This document shows positions 11,526 to 18,869 of a DNA stretch of 64,000 nt, piece after piece. The stretch is from Billgrantia zhangzhouensis (GTDB lineage Bacteria; Pseudomonadota; Gammaproteobacteria; Pseudomonadales; Halomonadaceae): positions 30,031 to 94,030 of the forward strand of contig NZ_JABFTT010000018.1 in assembly GCF_021404465.1 (NCBI RefSeq), given 5' to 3'. Position 1 is the first letter of the stretch, and each line of letters begins with the position of its first letter. The notes under the pieces were generated by a model. That model was not told the origin of the DNA and did no database searches. It worked only from the letters and a program-made list of their open reading frames with translations. Both the position numbers and the translations under genes were made by a program.

Positions 11526-13019
11526 CTAGCTCCCCGATACGGACCCCAAGGCACCCAAGCAGTAATACTTCGTCTCGAGATATTCGTCGATCCCGGTGAT
11601 GCCGCCCTCACGGCCGAGCCCCGACTGCTTGACGCCGCCGAAGGGGACGGGCGGGCCGGTCATCTTCACCGAGTTGACGCTGACCATGCCGTACTCCAGC
11701 GCCCGCAACAGCTTCCAGATGCGGCGGATATCGTGGGTATAGACATAAGCCGCCAGGCCGTACTCGGTATCGTTGGCCATCTCGATCACTTCGTCGTCGT
11801 CGCGGTAGGCGGTCACGCCGGCCACCGGGGCGAAGTTCTCCTCGCGCCACACCTTCATCTGCGGCGTCACGCCAGTGAGCAGCGTGGGCATGAAGTAGTT
11901 CTCTCCCGGTGCCCGGGTCTGGTCGCCGGCCACCAGGGTCGCACCGCGGGAGATGGCGTCGTCGACGATGGCCGCCGCCTTGTCCACCGCCTGGCGATGG
12001 ATCAGTGGCCCCAGGTCGACCTCGCTCTCCATGCCGTTGCCTACGGTCAATGCCGCCATGCGCTCGGCGAAGTGCGCGACGAACTCGTCGTGGATCGACT
12101 CGTGTACCAGGATGCGGTTGGCCGCCAGACAGTCCTGCCCCGCGGTCTGGAACTTGGCCGCCACCGCGGCGAAGGCCGCTTCCTTGGGGTCCATGTCGGG
12201 GCCGACGATGAACGGCGCGTTGCCGCCGAGTTCCAGCGAGACGCGCTTCACCGTCTGGGCGCTCTGCTCGAGCAGCAAGCGGCCGACCCGGGTGGAACCG
12301 GTGAAGGATAGCGCCTTGACCCGCTCTTCGGCACACAGAATCTTCGATACCTCGGCGGGCTCGCCCAGCACTACGTTGAACACCCCTGCCGGAATCCCGG
12401 CGCGCTCGGCCAGCTCGGCCAGCGCCAGCGCCGAGAACGGTGTCTCGCCGGCCGGCTTGACCACCACGGTGCAGCCGGCGGCTAGGGCGGCGGCGGCCTT
12501 GCGGGTGATCATCGCCAGCGGGAAGTTCCACGGCGTGATCAGCGCGGCGATGCCCACCGGCTCCTTGAGTGTGCCCAGGGCGGCGTTGGGGATGTGGCTG
12601 GGAATGGTCTCGCCGAAGGTGCGCTTGCCCTCTTCGGCGAACCAGCGCACGAAGCTGGCGCCGTACTCCACCTCGCCGCGGGCGTCGGGCAGCGGCTTGC
12701 CCTGCTCCAGGGTCATGATGATGGCGAGATCCTCGCGGTTGGCCTGCAGCAGGTCGTGCCAAGCCAGTAGCCGCTCGGCCCGCTCGTCGGCACGCAGCGC
12801 CCGCCAGTGAGCGAAAGCGGCATCTGCGGCGTCCACCGCTTCACGGATCTGGTGCGCCTCGAGCCAGGGAATGTAGCCGATGGCCTCGCCGGTGGCGGGA
12901 TCCAAGACCGTCTCCTCACGGCCGCCATCGCCGTGGGTCCACTTGCCGTTCACGTAGGCGTGCTCGCGAAACAGGCGCGGATCGTCGAGACGTGAGGCCA
13001 GCGTGTTGGACAGTTTCAT
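11526..13019 (-). CDS. doeC: Aspartate-semialdehyde dehydrogenase of ectoine catabolism, DoeC
   Basis: 497-residue NAD(P)-dependent aldehyde dehydrogenase of the succinate-semialdehyde dehydrogenase subgroup. The start at 13019 follows AGGGGAGGTG. Catalytic Cys297 (QTAGQDCLAAN) and general base Glu263 (SLELGGNAPF) are present, as is the PWNFP cofactor motif. With DoeD it converts diaminobutyrate through aspartate semialdehyde to aspartate. Sequence alone would also fit GabD, and the neighbours decide the name. The 219 bp upstream hold two T-tracts (see findings), so it may have its own promoter after doeX. Confidence 0.87.
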   Translation of the reverse strand: MKLSNTLASRLDDPRLFREHAYVNGKWTHGDGGREETVLDPATGEAIGYIPWLEAHQIREAVDAADAAFAHWRALRADERAERLLAWHDLLQANREDLAIIMTLEQGKPLPDARGEVEYGASFVRWFAEEGKRTFGETIPSHIPNAALGTLKEPVGIAALITPWNFPLAMITRKAAAALAAGCTVVVKPAGETPFSALALAELAERAGIPAGVFNVVLGEPAEVSKILCAEERVKALSFTGSTRVGRLLLEQSAQTVKRVSLELGGNAPFIVGPDMDPKEAAFAAVAAKFQTAGQDCLAANRILVHESIHDEFVAHFAERMAALTVGNGMESEVDLGPLIHRQAVDKAAAIVDDAISRGATLVAGDQTRAPGENYFMPTLLTGVTPQMKVWREENFAPVAGVTAYRDDDEVIEMANDTEYGLAAYVYTHDIRRIWKLLRALEYGMVSVNSVKMTGPPVPFGGVKQSGLGREGGITGIDEYLETKYYCLGALGSVSGS

Positions 13020-13238
13020 GGGCACCTCCCCTGACATCGGGCCCACCTCGCGGGCCGACTGTAGCAAAACGAATGAGCAGCCGGCGGCTGCTCGATAGGT
13101 ACAGGGTAAGGGCAAATCCGGGGTGGGACTTTTCGTTAACCAGCAGGGCAAGTGCGCTTTTTTTTGTCCTCCAGGGCTAAGTTGCGTTTTTTTCTGCGCG
13201 CGGAGTTCACGTCTCCGGCGGGGCGGCCTCGGCTTGAG

Positions 13239-13715
13239 TCAACTGAGAAAGTCGCCTCGCTCCAGGCCGGAGGTGGGGCGCTTGACCGTCTTGGTCACGA
13301 TATAGGTGAAGTAGCGCTCGATACCGACCTCGGAAGTCAACCACTCGTCGACGAGGCGCTGGTAGGCATCGACGGAGTCGGCTTCGACCTTCATCAGGTA
13401 GTCGACCCCGCCGCCCACGGCTACGCATTCGGTGACCTCGGGAGTGTCGTGAACCAGCGTCTCGAAGCGAGCGAAGCTCTCGGCGTTGTGCTGCTTGAGC
13501 TCGATCTGCACCCACACCGGCGTGCGCTTGACCAGCGCATCGGGGTTGATGCGCGCGCTATAACCCTCGATGATGCCGGCCTTCTCCAAACGCCGCACCC
13601 GCTCCCAGCAGGGGCTGACCGAGAGATTGATCGCCTCGGCCAGCTTCGACTTGGTGATGCGTCCATCGCGGGACAGGATCTCGAGAATCTTCAGGTCGTA
13701 TCTATCGAGCTTCAT
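13239..13715 (-). CDS. doeX: Lrp/AsnC-family regulator DoeX
   Basis: 158-residue Lrp/AsnC regulator. Residues 1-60 form the winged helix-turn-helix (DLKILEILSRDGRITKSKLAE then SVSPCWERVRRLEKAGII); residues 65-150 form the RAM/AsnC ligand domain with VGGGVDYLMKVEADS. In H. elongata DoeX lies in the doe operon and regulates ectoine degradation. Here it follows doeB by 32 bp. The ATG at 13715 is preferred to an in-frame GTG nine bases upstream. Confidence 0.88.
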   Translation of the reverse strand: MKLDRYDLKILEILSRDGRITKSKLAEAINLSVSPCWERVRRLEKAGIIEGYSARINPDALVKRTPVWVQIELKQHNAESFARFETLVHDTPEVTECVAVGGGVDYLMKVEADSVDAYQRLVDEWLTSEVGIERYFTYIVTKTVKRPTSGLERGDFLS

Positions 13716-13747
13716 CGTTCTCACTTGTTTTTGGCACGCTGTTCAAA

Positions 13748-14761
13748 TCAGCCGAGGGTATCGACGACGTCGGCGATCACGGCGATGGTGTCGCCCATGT
13801 TGACCAGCGCGGGGAAGCGCCGCGCCGCCAGGATACCGTCGCGGCCGGCGCGGTATTCGACCGGCGCCACACCGCAGCGGGTCATGTCGTAGACCCTGGC
13901 GATGACCTGCCCCTTCTCCACCTTGTCACCCAGTGCCTGGGTCAGCTCGAGCAAGCCGCTGTGCTCGCTCTGCACGTAGCAGCTGGCATCGGGCATGTCG
14001 AGATAGACCTGCGGCTCGGCGGGCATTTCCACTTCGCCCTCGATGAGGCCGAAGTGGATCAGGAAGTTGCGCACACCACGCTCGGTGATGGCCAGGCTCT
14101 CAGGCGTCGAGGTGCCGCCGCCGCCCAGCTCGGTGGCGATGAAGACCTTGCCCTGGCTCTCTACCGCGGTATCGAAAAGTGCGGCAGCGTCGAGCTCGAA
14201 CATCATCATCGCGTAGGGCGCACCGAACGCCTTGGCGCCTTCCAGCGCCTGACGCTGCTGCTCGGGGTCGTCGAGCACGTGTGACGCGCCGAAGGGGATG
14301 ATGTCCAGCGTGCGGCCGCCGGAGTGGAGATCGAGCACCACATCGCACATCGGCACCATGACCCGGGTGAAGAAGTCGGCGATCTTTTCGGTCACCGTGC
14401 CGTCGGGGTTTCCGGGAAAGCTGCGGTTGAGGTTGCCGCCATCCATCGGCGAAGTCCGCTTGCCGGCCATGGCCGCCGGCATGTTCATCATCGGCACGAT
14501 GATCACGCGGCCACGCACCTGCTCGGCGCGAAGCTCGCTCGAAAGCTTCATCAACGCGGTGATGCCCTCGTATTCGTCGCCATGGTTACCGCCGGTGAGC
14601 AGCGCGGTAGGGCCCTCGCCGTTCTTGACCACGGTGACGGGGATCATTACCGCGCCCCAGGCCGATTCGTCGGTGGAAATCGGCAGCTTGAGGAAACCGT
14701 GCTGGACGCCATCGGCATCGAAATCGACGGTAGCGCTGATCGGGCTGGGTCGTTTGGTCAT
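13748..14761 (-). CDS. doeB: N-alpha-acetyl-L-2,4-diaminobutyrate deacetylase DoeB
   Basis: 337-residue zinc hydrolase of the succinylglutamate desuccinylase/aspartoacylase group. Zinc ligands by motif are His60 and Glu63 (GGNHGDEYEG) and His146 (DLHSGG). It removes the acetyl group from N-alpha-acetyl-diaminobutyrate formed by DoeA. The C-terminal ~80 residues form a lipoyl-like beta barrel (GLLELTQALGDKVEKGQVIARV). A purine-rich AAGGAGTTCC lies before the ATG. A 147-bp palindromic element separates it from doeA. Confidence 0.92.
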   Translation of the reverse strand: MTKRPSPISATVDFDADGVQHGFLKLPISTDESAWGAVMIPVTVVKNGEGPTALLTGGNHGDEYEGITALMKLSSELRAEQVRGRVIIVPMMNMPAAMAGKRTSPMDGGNLNRSFPGNPDGTVTEKIADFFTRVMVPMCDVVLDLHSGGRTLDIIPFGASHVLDDPEQQRQALEGAKAFGAPYAMMMFELDAAALFDTAVESQGKVFIATELGGGGTSTPESLAITERGVRNFLIHFGLIEGEVEMPAEPQVYLDMPDASCYVQSEHSGLLELTQALGDKVEKGQVIARVYDMTRCGVAPVEYRAGRDGILAARRFPALVNMGDTIAVIADVVDTLG

Positions 14762-14855
14762 TTTCCTGGAACTCCTTGTGCTATGGGCAACTGCTCGGGG
14801 CTATTCCGGCAACAAGCCTATTTTCCTTTTTCAGCTTGTCCCCGGCGCCCTCGCT

Positions 14856-15002
14856 CTAGGCTCTGTACGAAAACTGTCTGCGCTCGCCCATACGGCGTTA
14901 AAAATCGGCTCAAAGTACTCATTTACACCCCGTAAACTCCGTCTTTTCGCCGATTTTTGCCTTGTCTGGCCATCGCTCGCCGACTTTTCGTACAAAACCT
15001 AG
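14856..15002. repeat. 147-bp imperfect palindrome, MITE/REP-like, between doeA and doeB
   Basis: The ends are an 18-bp inverted repeat (14856-14873 CTAGGCTCTGTACGAAAA and 14985-15002) matching at 16 of 18 positions. Inside, AAAAATCGGC near 14909-14918 pairs with GCCGATTTTT near 14949-14958, and TTTAC-ACCCC-GTAAA (14932-14936 area) forms the apex. Both outer ends read CTAG, which could be a target duplication or part of the arms. It lies 17 bp past the doeA stop, has no believable gene of its own and can fold into one long hairpin in the doe transcript. Confidence 0.7.
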
Positions 15003-15019
15003 CAGTTGTCGCTTGCTTC

Positions 15020-16219
15020 TCACCGCACGAACAACTGGCGTGGGAAGCTGGCCAGCGTCTCGCAGCCGGTTTCGGTAATCAGAATGCTTTCGGTGATCTC
15101 GAGACCCCAGTCGTCCTGCCACAGGCCGGGCATGAAGTGGAAGGTCATGCCCGGCTCCAGGATGGTCTCGTCGGAGGGGCGCAGGCTCATGGTGCGCTCG
15201 CCCCAGTCCGGCGGGTAACTGATACCGATGGGGTAGCCGCAGCGCGCACCGCCACGGTCGAAGCCGTACTTGTCCATCGCCGCGCCCAGCGCCATGGCGA
15301 TGTCGGCGGTGCGGTTGCCAGGCTTGGCCACGGCCAGGCCGTTCTCGATCCCTTCAAGCAGGGCCGATTCGGCACGCACGAAGTCCTTGGGGGGGCGGCC
15401 GAGGAACACGGTACGCGACATCGGTGCGTGATAGCGTTTGAACACGCCGGCGATCTCGAAGAAGGTGCCCTCGCCCTCGCGGAAGGGCGTGTCGTCCCAG
15501 GTCAGGTGCGGGGCGGCGGCATCCTTGCCGGTGGGCAGCATCGGCACGATGGCGGGATAGTCGCCGCCATACACCTTGCCATGCTCGTCGACGCAGCCCT
15601 CGATACCGACGCGGTAGATTTCGGAGACCAGCTTGCTCTTGGGCAGCCCCGGCTCGATCACCTCGAGAATGCGCGAATGCATGCCCTCGACGATCTTGCC
15701 GGCGATGCGCATGTAGGAAATTTCCTGCGGCGACTTGATCGCGCGGCACCAGTTCACCAGCGAGTTGGCGTCCATGAAGCGGGCATGCGGGAGTTCGCGC
15801 AGCAAACTCTGGTAAGCCTTGGCCGAGAAGTAATAGTTGTCCATCTCCAGCCCCACCACCCCCTGGTGCCAGCCGCGATCGGGCATGATCGACTGGGCCA
15901 GGTAGTCCATCGGGTGCATGTCCGGATTCTGAACGTAGTAGTCGGGGTAGTAGGTGATATTGTCGGGATCGATCCAGCAGGTGCGCAGTGCCCCGTTGGC
16001 GTCCATGCGACGCCCGTACCACACCGGCTCCCCCTCGAGCCCCACCAGCACGCACTGGTGAACATAGAACGACCAGCCATCGTAACCGGTCAGCCAGGCC
16101 ATGTTGGAGGGATCGCTGATCACCAGTACATCGATCCCCCGACTGGCCATTTCGGCCCGCACCTTCCATAGGCGGCTTGCGTATTCCTCACGAGTGAAGG
16201 ACAGGGATACCTGAGTCAT
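15020..16219 (-). CDS. doeA: Ectoine hydrolase DoeA
   Basis: 399-residue protein of the M24 (creatinase/aminopeptidase P) fold. It hydrolyses the ectoine ring to N-acetyl-diaminobutyrate, the first step of ectoine catabolism. An N-terminal creatinase-like domain (residues ~1-165, with ISDPSNMAWLTGYDGWSFYVHQ) is followed by the pita-bread domain (ISYMRIAGKIVEGMHSRI onwards). A cluster of doeB, doeX, doeC and doeD downstream and an EnuR-type regulator upstream supports the name strongly. Its promoter faces that of the regulator across 210 bp. Confidence 0.93.
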   Translation of the reverse strand: MTQVSLSFTREEYASRLWKVRAEMASRGIDVLVISDPSNMAWLTGYDGWSFYVHQCVLVGLEGEPVWYGRRMDANGALRTCWIDPDNITYYPDYYVQNPDMHPMDYLAQSIMPDRGWHQGVVGLEMDNYYFSAKAYQSLLRELPHARFMDANSLVNWCRAIKSPQEISYMRIAGKIVEGMHSRILEVIEPGLPKSKLVSEIYRVGIEGCVDEHGKVYGGDYPAIVPMLPTGKDAAAPHLTWDDTPFREGEGTFFEIAGVFKRYHAPMSRTVFLGRPPKDFVRAESALLEGIENGLAVAKPGNRTADIAMALGAAMDKYGFDRGGARCGYPIGISYPPDWGERTMSLRPSDETILEPGMTFHFMPGLWQDDWGLEITESILITETGCETLASFPRQLFVR

Positions 16220-16429
16220 TGGGCACTCGCCAAAAGCATCACCAAGAACCGGCCCTGCTTCCGCGAGGAAGAGGACCGGGCCATCGGGTAGTCGGTCATT
16301 GCCGGCAGGAGGAACCAGCGTCGAATTGTCCTGATTTCACCTAGGCAAAAGCATGACAATGTCGGGTCAATGCCGCTATGCTGATAGTAGCACCACCCCT
16401 TGGTTGGCGGTCAAAGGCTTTATTGAATC
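16220..16429. promoter_or_regulatory. Divergent doeA/enuR control region with GACAAT repeats
   Basis: The 210 bp between doeA and the MocR gene hold no ORF. AATTGTC occurs at 16324-16330, GACAAT at 16355-16360, and GACAATT at 16432-16438 overlapping the regulator start codon. The first and last are exact inverted copies. These are candidate half-sites for the MocR protein or DoeX; no site is proven. Confidence 0.4.
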
Positions 16430-17836
16430 ATGACAATTGATCTGACTCCGTATCTCTCGGATACGGGGCCCAAGTACCTGGCCATCGCTCGCGCGCTGTC
16501 GGAAGCGGTGCGCCAGGGAGAACTCGTGCCCGGCACGCGCCTGCCTCCTCATCGTCAACTCGCCGAGAGTCTGGGCGTGAGCGTGCAGACCGTCTCGCGC
16601 GCCTATGCCCAGGCCGAGAAAATGGGCCTGGTACAGGCCCGGGTAGGCAGCGGCACCTGGATCAATGCACTGGACGATGCCAAGGAGTCGGCTTATCTGC
16701 GCGGCCATGAGCCCCGTCACGAGAGCCCGCTCATCGATCTTTCGATCGCTCATCCGGTCTGTCCGCCCAGCCATCACCTGCGCTTTCGCCAGACCTTGGC
16801 GGAACTGGCCGAGCAGGCCAGCCCCGAAGTGATCAGCGCCTGCCGCCCGATCGCCGGGCTCGCTCACCAGCGCGAGCGTGCCAGCGCCTGGCTCCAGTCC
16901 CGCCTCCACGTGCCTGGCGAGATGGACGATCGCGTTCTCTGCAACGGGGCCGCGCATGGCCTGATGCTGGCAATTTCCAGCGTGGTGCAACACGGGGACC
17001 TGGTGTTGACCGAGGCACTGACCGACCACGGTCTGATCGCCCTGTCGCGCACCTTGGGTTTTCAATTGCGCGGCATCGCCATCGACGCCGAAGGCCTGAT
17101 ACCCGAGGCCCTCGAGCTGGCCTGCCAGCGTTTCAAGCCGCGCGCACTCTACCTGACCCCAACCCAACTGAACCCCACCGGGGCGACCATGAGCGAGGCC
17201 CGCCGCGATGCCGTAGCCGAGGTGCTGGCTCGTCACCGAATGTGGCTGATAGAGGATGACGTTCATGCGCTGCTGGAGGCGCCGGGCTTCACGCCGGTCG
17301 CGTCACGTATTCCGCAGCTCAGCTTCCACGTCACCAGCCTGACCAAGGTGACCGTGCCGGGACTGCGCGCCGGCTATCTCACCGTACCGCGCGGGCAGTT
17401 GCATCATGTGCTGCCACGCATGCGAGCCACCACCTGGATGGCGACCCCGCTGGTCTTCGAGATCGCCGATCGCTGGCTGGCCGACGGCACCGTCGAAGCC
17501 ATGGCCGCCGAACAGCGTACGCTGATCGGCGAACGTCAGCAGCTCACCCGGCGCCTGCTGGGACACCACGCGCTGGAGTCGCGCCCCACCAGCCTGCACG
17601 TATGGATATCGCTGCCCGACGCCTGGCGCGCCGAGGAGTTGCAGCAGCAGGCCGAACAGGAGGGACTGGCGATCACTACGGCGGTGCCGTTCATGGTGGA
17701 ACAGACCCCACCGCCACGACGCATCCGCGTGAGCCTCGGCGCCGAACAGGACATTGCCCGCCTCGAGGAAGGTCTCAAGCGCCTGGCCGTGTTGCTCGAC
17801 GAGGCCCCCCCACCCATGATGCAGATCGTCTATTGA
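16430..17836 (+). CDS. enuR: MocR/GntR-type PLP-dependent regulator, EnuR candidate
   Basis: 468 residues: an N-terminal GntR winged helix (residues ~12-78, RLPPHRQLAESLGVSVQTVSRAY) joined to a fold-type I aminotransferase-like domain. Lys306 in SLTKVTVPGLRAGYL is the predicted PLP lysine, with the Asp277 region (IEDDVHA) binding the cofactor pyridine. EnuR of Ruegeria pomeroyi is a MocR protein whose PLP responds to ectoine-derived diaminobutyrates and represses ectoine uptake/catabolism genes. The divergent position next to doeA supports that role here. Another MocR function cannot be excluded. Confidence 0.72.
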   Translation: MTIDLTPYLSDTGPKYLAIARALSEAVRQGELVPGTRLPPHRQLAESLGVSVQTVSRAYAQAEKMGLVQARVGSGTWINALDDAKESAYLRGHEPRHESPLIDLSIAHPVCPPSHHLRFRQTLAELAEQASPEVISACRPIAGLAHQRERASAWLQSRLHVPGEMDDRVLCNGAAHGLMLAISSVVQHGDLVLTEALTDHGLIALSRTLGFQLRGIAIDAEGLIPEALELACQRFKPRALYLTPTQLNPTGATMSEARRDAVAEVLARHRMWLIEDDVHALLEAPGFTPVASRIPQLSFHVTSLTKVTVPGLRAGYLTVPRGQLHHVLPRMRATTWMATPLVFEIADRWLADGTVEAMAAEQRTLIGERQQLTRRLLGHHALESRPTSLHVWISLPDAWRAEELQQQAEQEGLAITTAVPFMVEQTPPPRRIRVSLGAEQDIARLEEGLKRLAVLLDEAPPPMMQIVY

Positions 17837-17876
17837 TACGCTGAGTGCCGAACATTCGCCAACGACAGGAGCCGCC

Positions 17877-18812
17877 ATGCGCATACTGCTGCATATCAAC
17901 GACATCGAGGCTTGGCGCGACGCCCTGGTCCAACGCCTTCCCGGTGCCGAGATCGTCACCGCCGCCGATCCCTCCGACAAGCGCCGGGACGCGGATTACC
18001 TGGCGGCATGGAAACCGCCCGAGACACTGCTCGCCGAACAGACCCGTCTCAAGGGAATCGTCAACCTGGGCGCCGGCGTCGACGCCCTGCTGAGCAATCC
18101 CGCCCTCCCCCGAGACGTGCCTATCGTCAAGCTGCGCGATGCCGGCATGGGTGAGCTGATCGGCGACTACGTGCGCTACGGCATACTTCATTTCCAACGC
18201 GACTTCGATCGCTACCAACGCCAGCAGACCCAACGCGAATGGCATGAGCACACCGTCACCGACAAGCGCGACTGGCCGGTGGGTGTACTGGGCCTCGGCG
18301 CCATCGGCGCCAAGGTGGCGGCCATGATCGCCGCCGATGGTTTCCCCGTGCATGGCTGGAGCCGTTCGCCCAAGTCGCTCGATGGCATCACCTGTCATCA
18401 TGGCGGCGAAGGCCTGACCGAACTGCTCGGCCAGGTGCGCACCTTGGTGCTGCTGCTGCCGGGCACGAATTCGACTCGTCACATCATCGATGCCAAAGCA
18501 CTGGCCGCTCTGCCCGAGGGAGCCAATTTGATCAACCCCGGCCGCGGCAGCCTGATCGACGAGGCGGCACTGCTCGAAGCGCTGGGAGAAGGCGAGCAGG
18601 AAGGCCGACTGCGTGGCGCCATCCTCGATGCCTTCCCCGGGGAGCCGCTGCCCGCCGACAGCCCGCTATGGCGGCATCCGCGCATCTGGGTGACACCGCA
18701 CATGGCCGGCCCGACACCACTGGGCGAGGCCGTCGATCAGGTGGCAGAAGCGATCCGCGCCTTCGAGGCCGGCGAAGAGCTCGATACCGTAGACCCCAAA
18801 GCGGGTTATTGA
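17877..18812 (+). CDS. ghrA: Glyoxylate/hydroxypyruvate reductase A
   Basis: 311-residue D-2-hydroxyacid dehydrogenase of the GhrA type, which reduces glyoxylate and hydroxypyruvate with NADPH. It shows the NAD-binding motif GVLGLGAIGAKVAAM (residues ~137-151), catalytic-region LINPGRGSLIDEAAL and the C-terminal PHMAGPT (catalytic His region). An AGGAG site precedes the ATG. It starts 40 bp after the MocR gene on the same strand and ends at a GC-rich hairpin. A link to ectoine use is not evident; co-transcription with the regulator is likely. Confidence 0.88.
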   Translation: MRILLHINDIEAWRDALVQRLPGAEIVTAADPSDKRRDADYLAAWKPPETLLAEQTRLKGIVNLGAGVDALLSNPALPRDVPIVKLRDAGMGELIGDYVRYGILHFQRDFDRYQRQQTQREWHEHTVTDKRDWPVGVLGLGAIGAKVAAMIAADGFPVHGWSRSPKSLDGITCHHGGEGLTELLGQVRTLVLLLPGTNSTRHIIDAKALAALPEGANLINPGRGSLIDEAALLEALGEGEQEGRLRGAILDAFPGEPLPADSPLWRHPRIWVTPHMAGPTPLGEAVDQVAEAIRAFEAGEELDTVDPKAGY

Positions 18813-18814
18813 AC

Positions 18815-18846
18815 GGGCGCGTGTCGCGTGGCCGCGGCACGCGCCC
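18815..18846. terminator. GC hairpin between convergent ghrA and chemoreceptor genes
   Basis: GGGCGCGTG at 18815-18823 pairs perfectly with CACGCGCCC at 18838-18846, with a 14-base loop. No T-run follows, so it may be a weak bidirectional terminator for the two convergent genes. Confidence 0.5.
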
Positions 18847-18869
18847 AGGTCAGAGGAAGGAGGAGGGGG

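Noticed and set aside
13158..13193. T-tracts downstream of doeX read as rho-independent terminators
   Set aside because: No GC-rich stem precedes either T-run on the + strand, and on the relevant minus strand they are A-runs.
14919..14942. CRISPR-like repeat in the doeA-doeB gap
   Set aside because: There is a single palindromic element with no repeat-spacer series.
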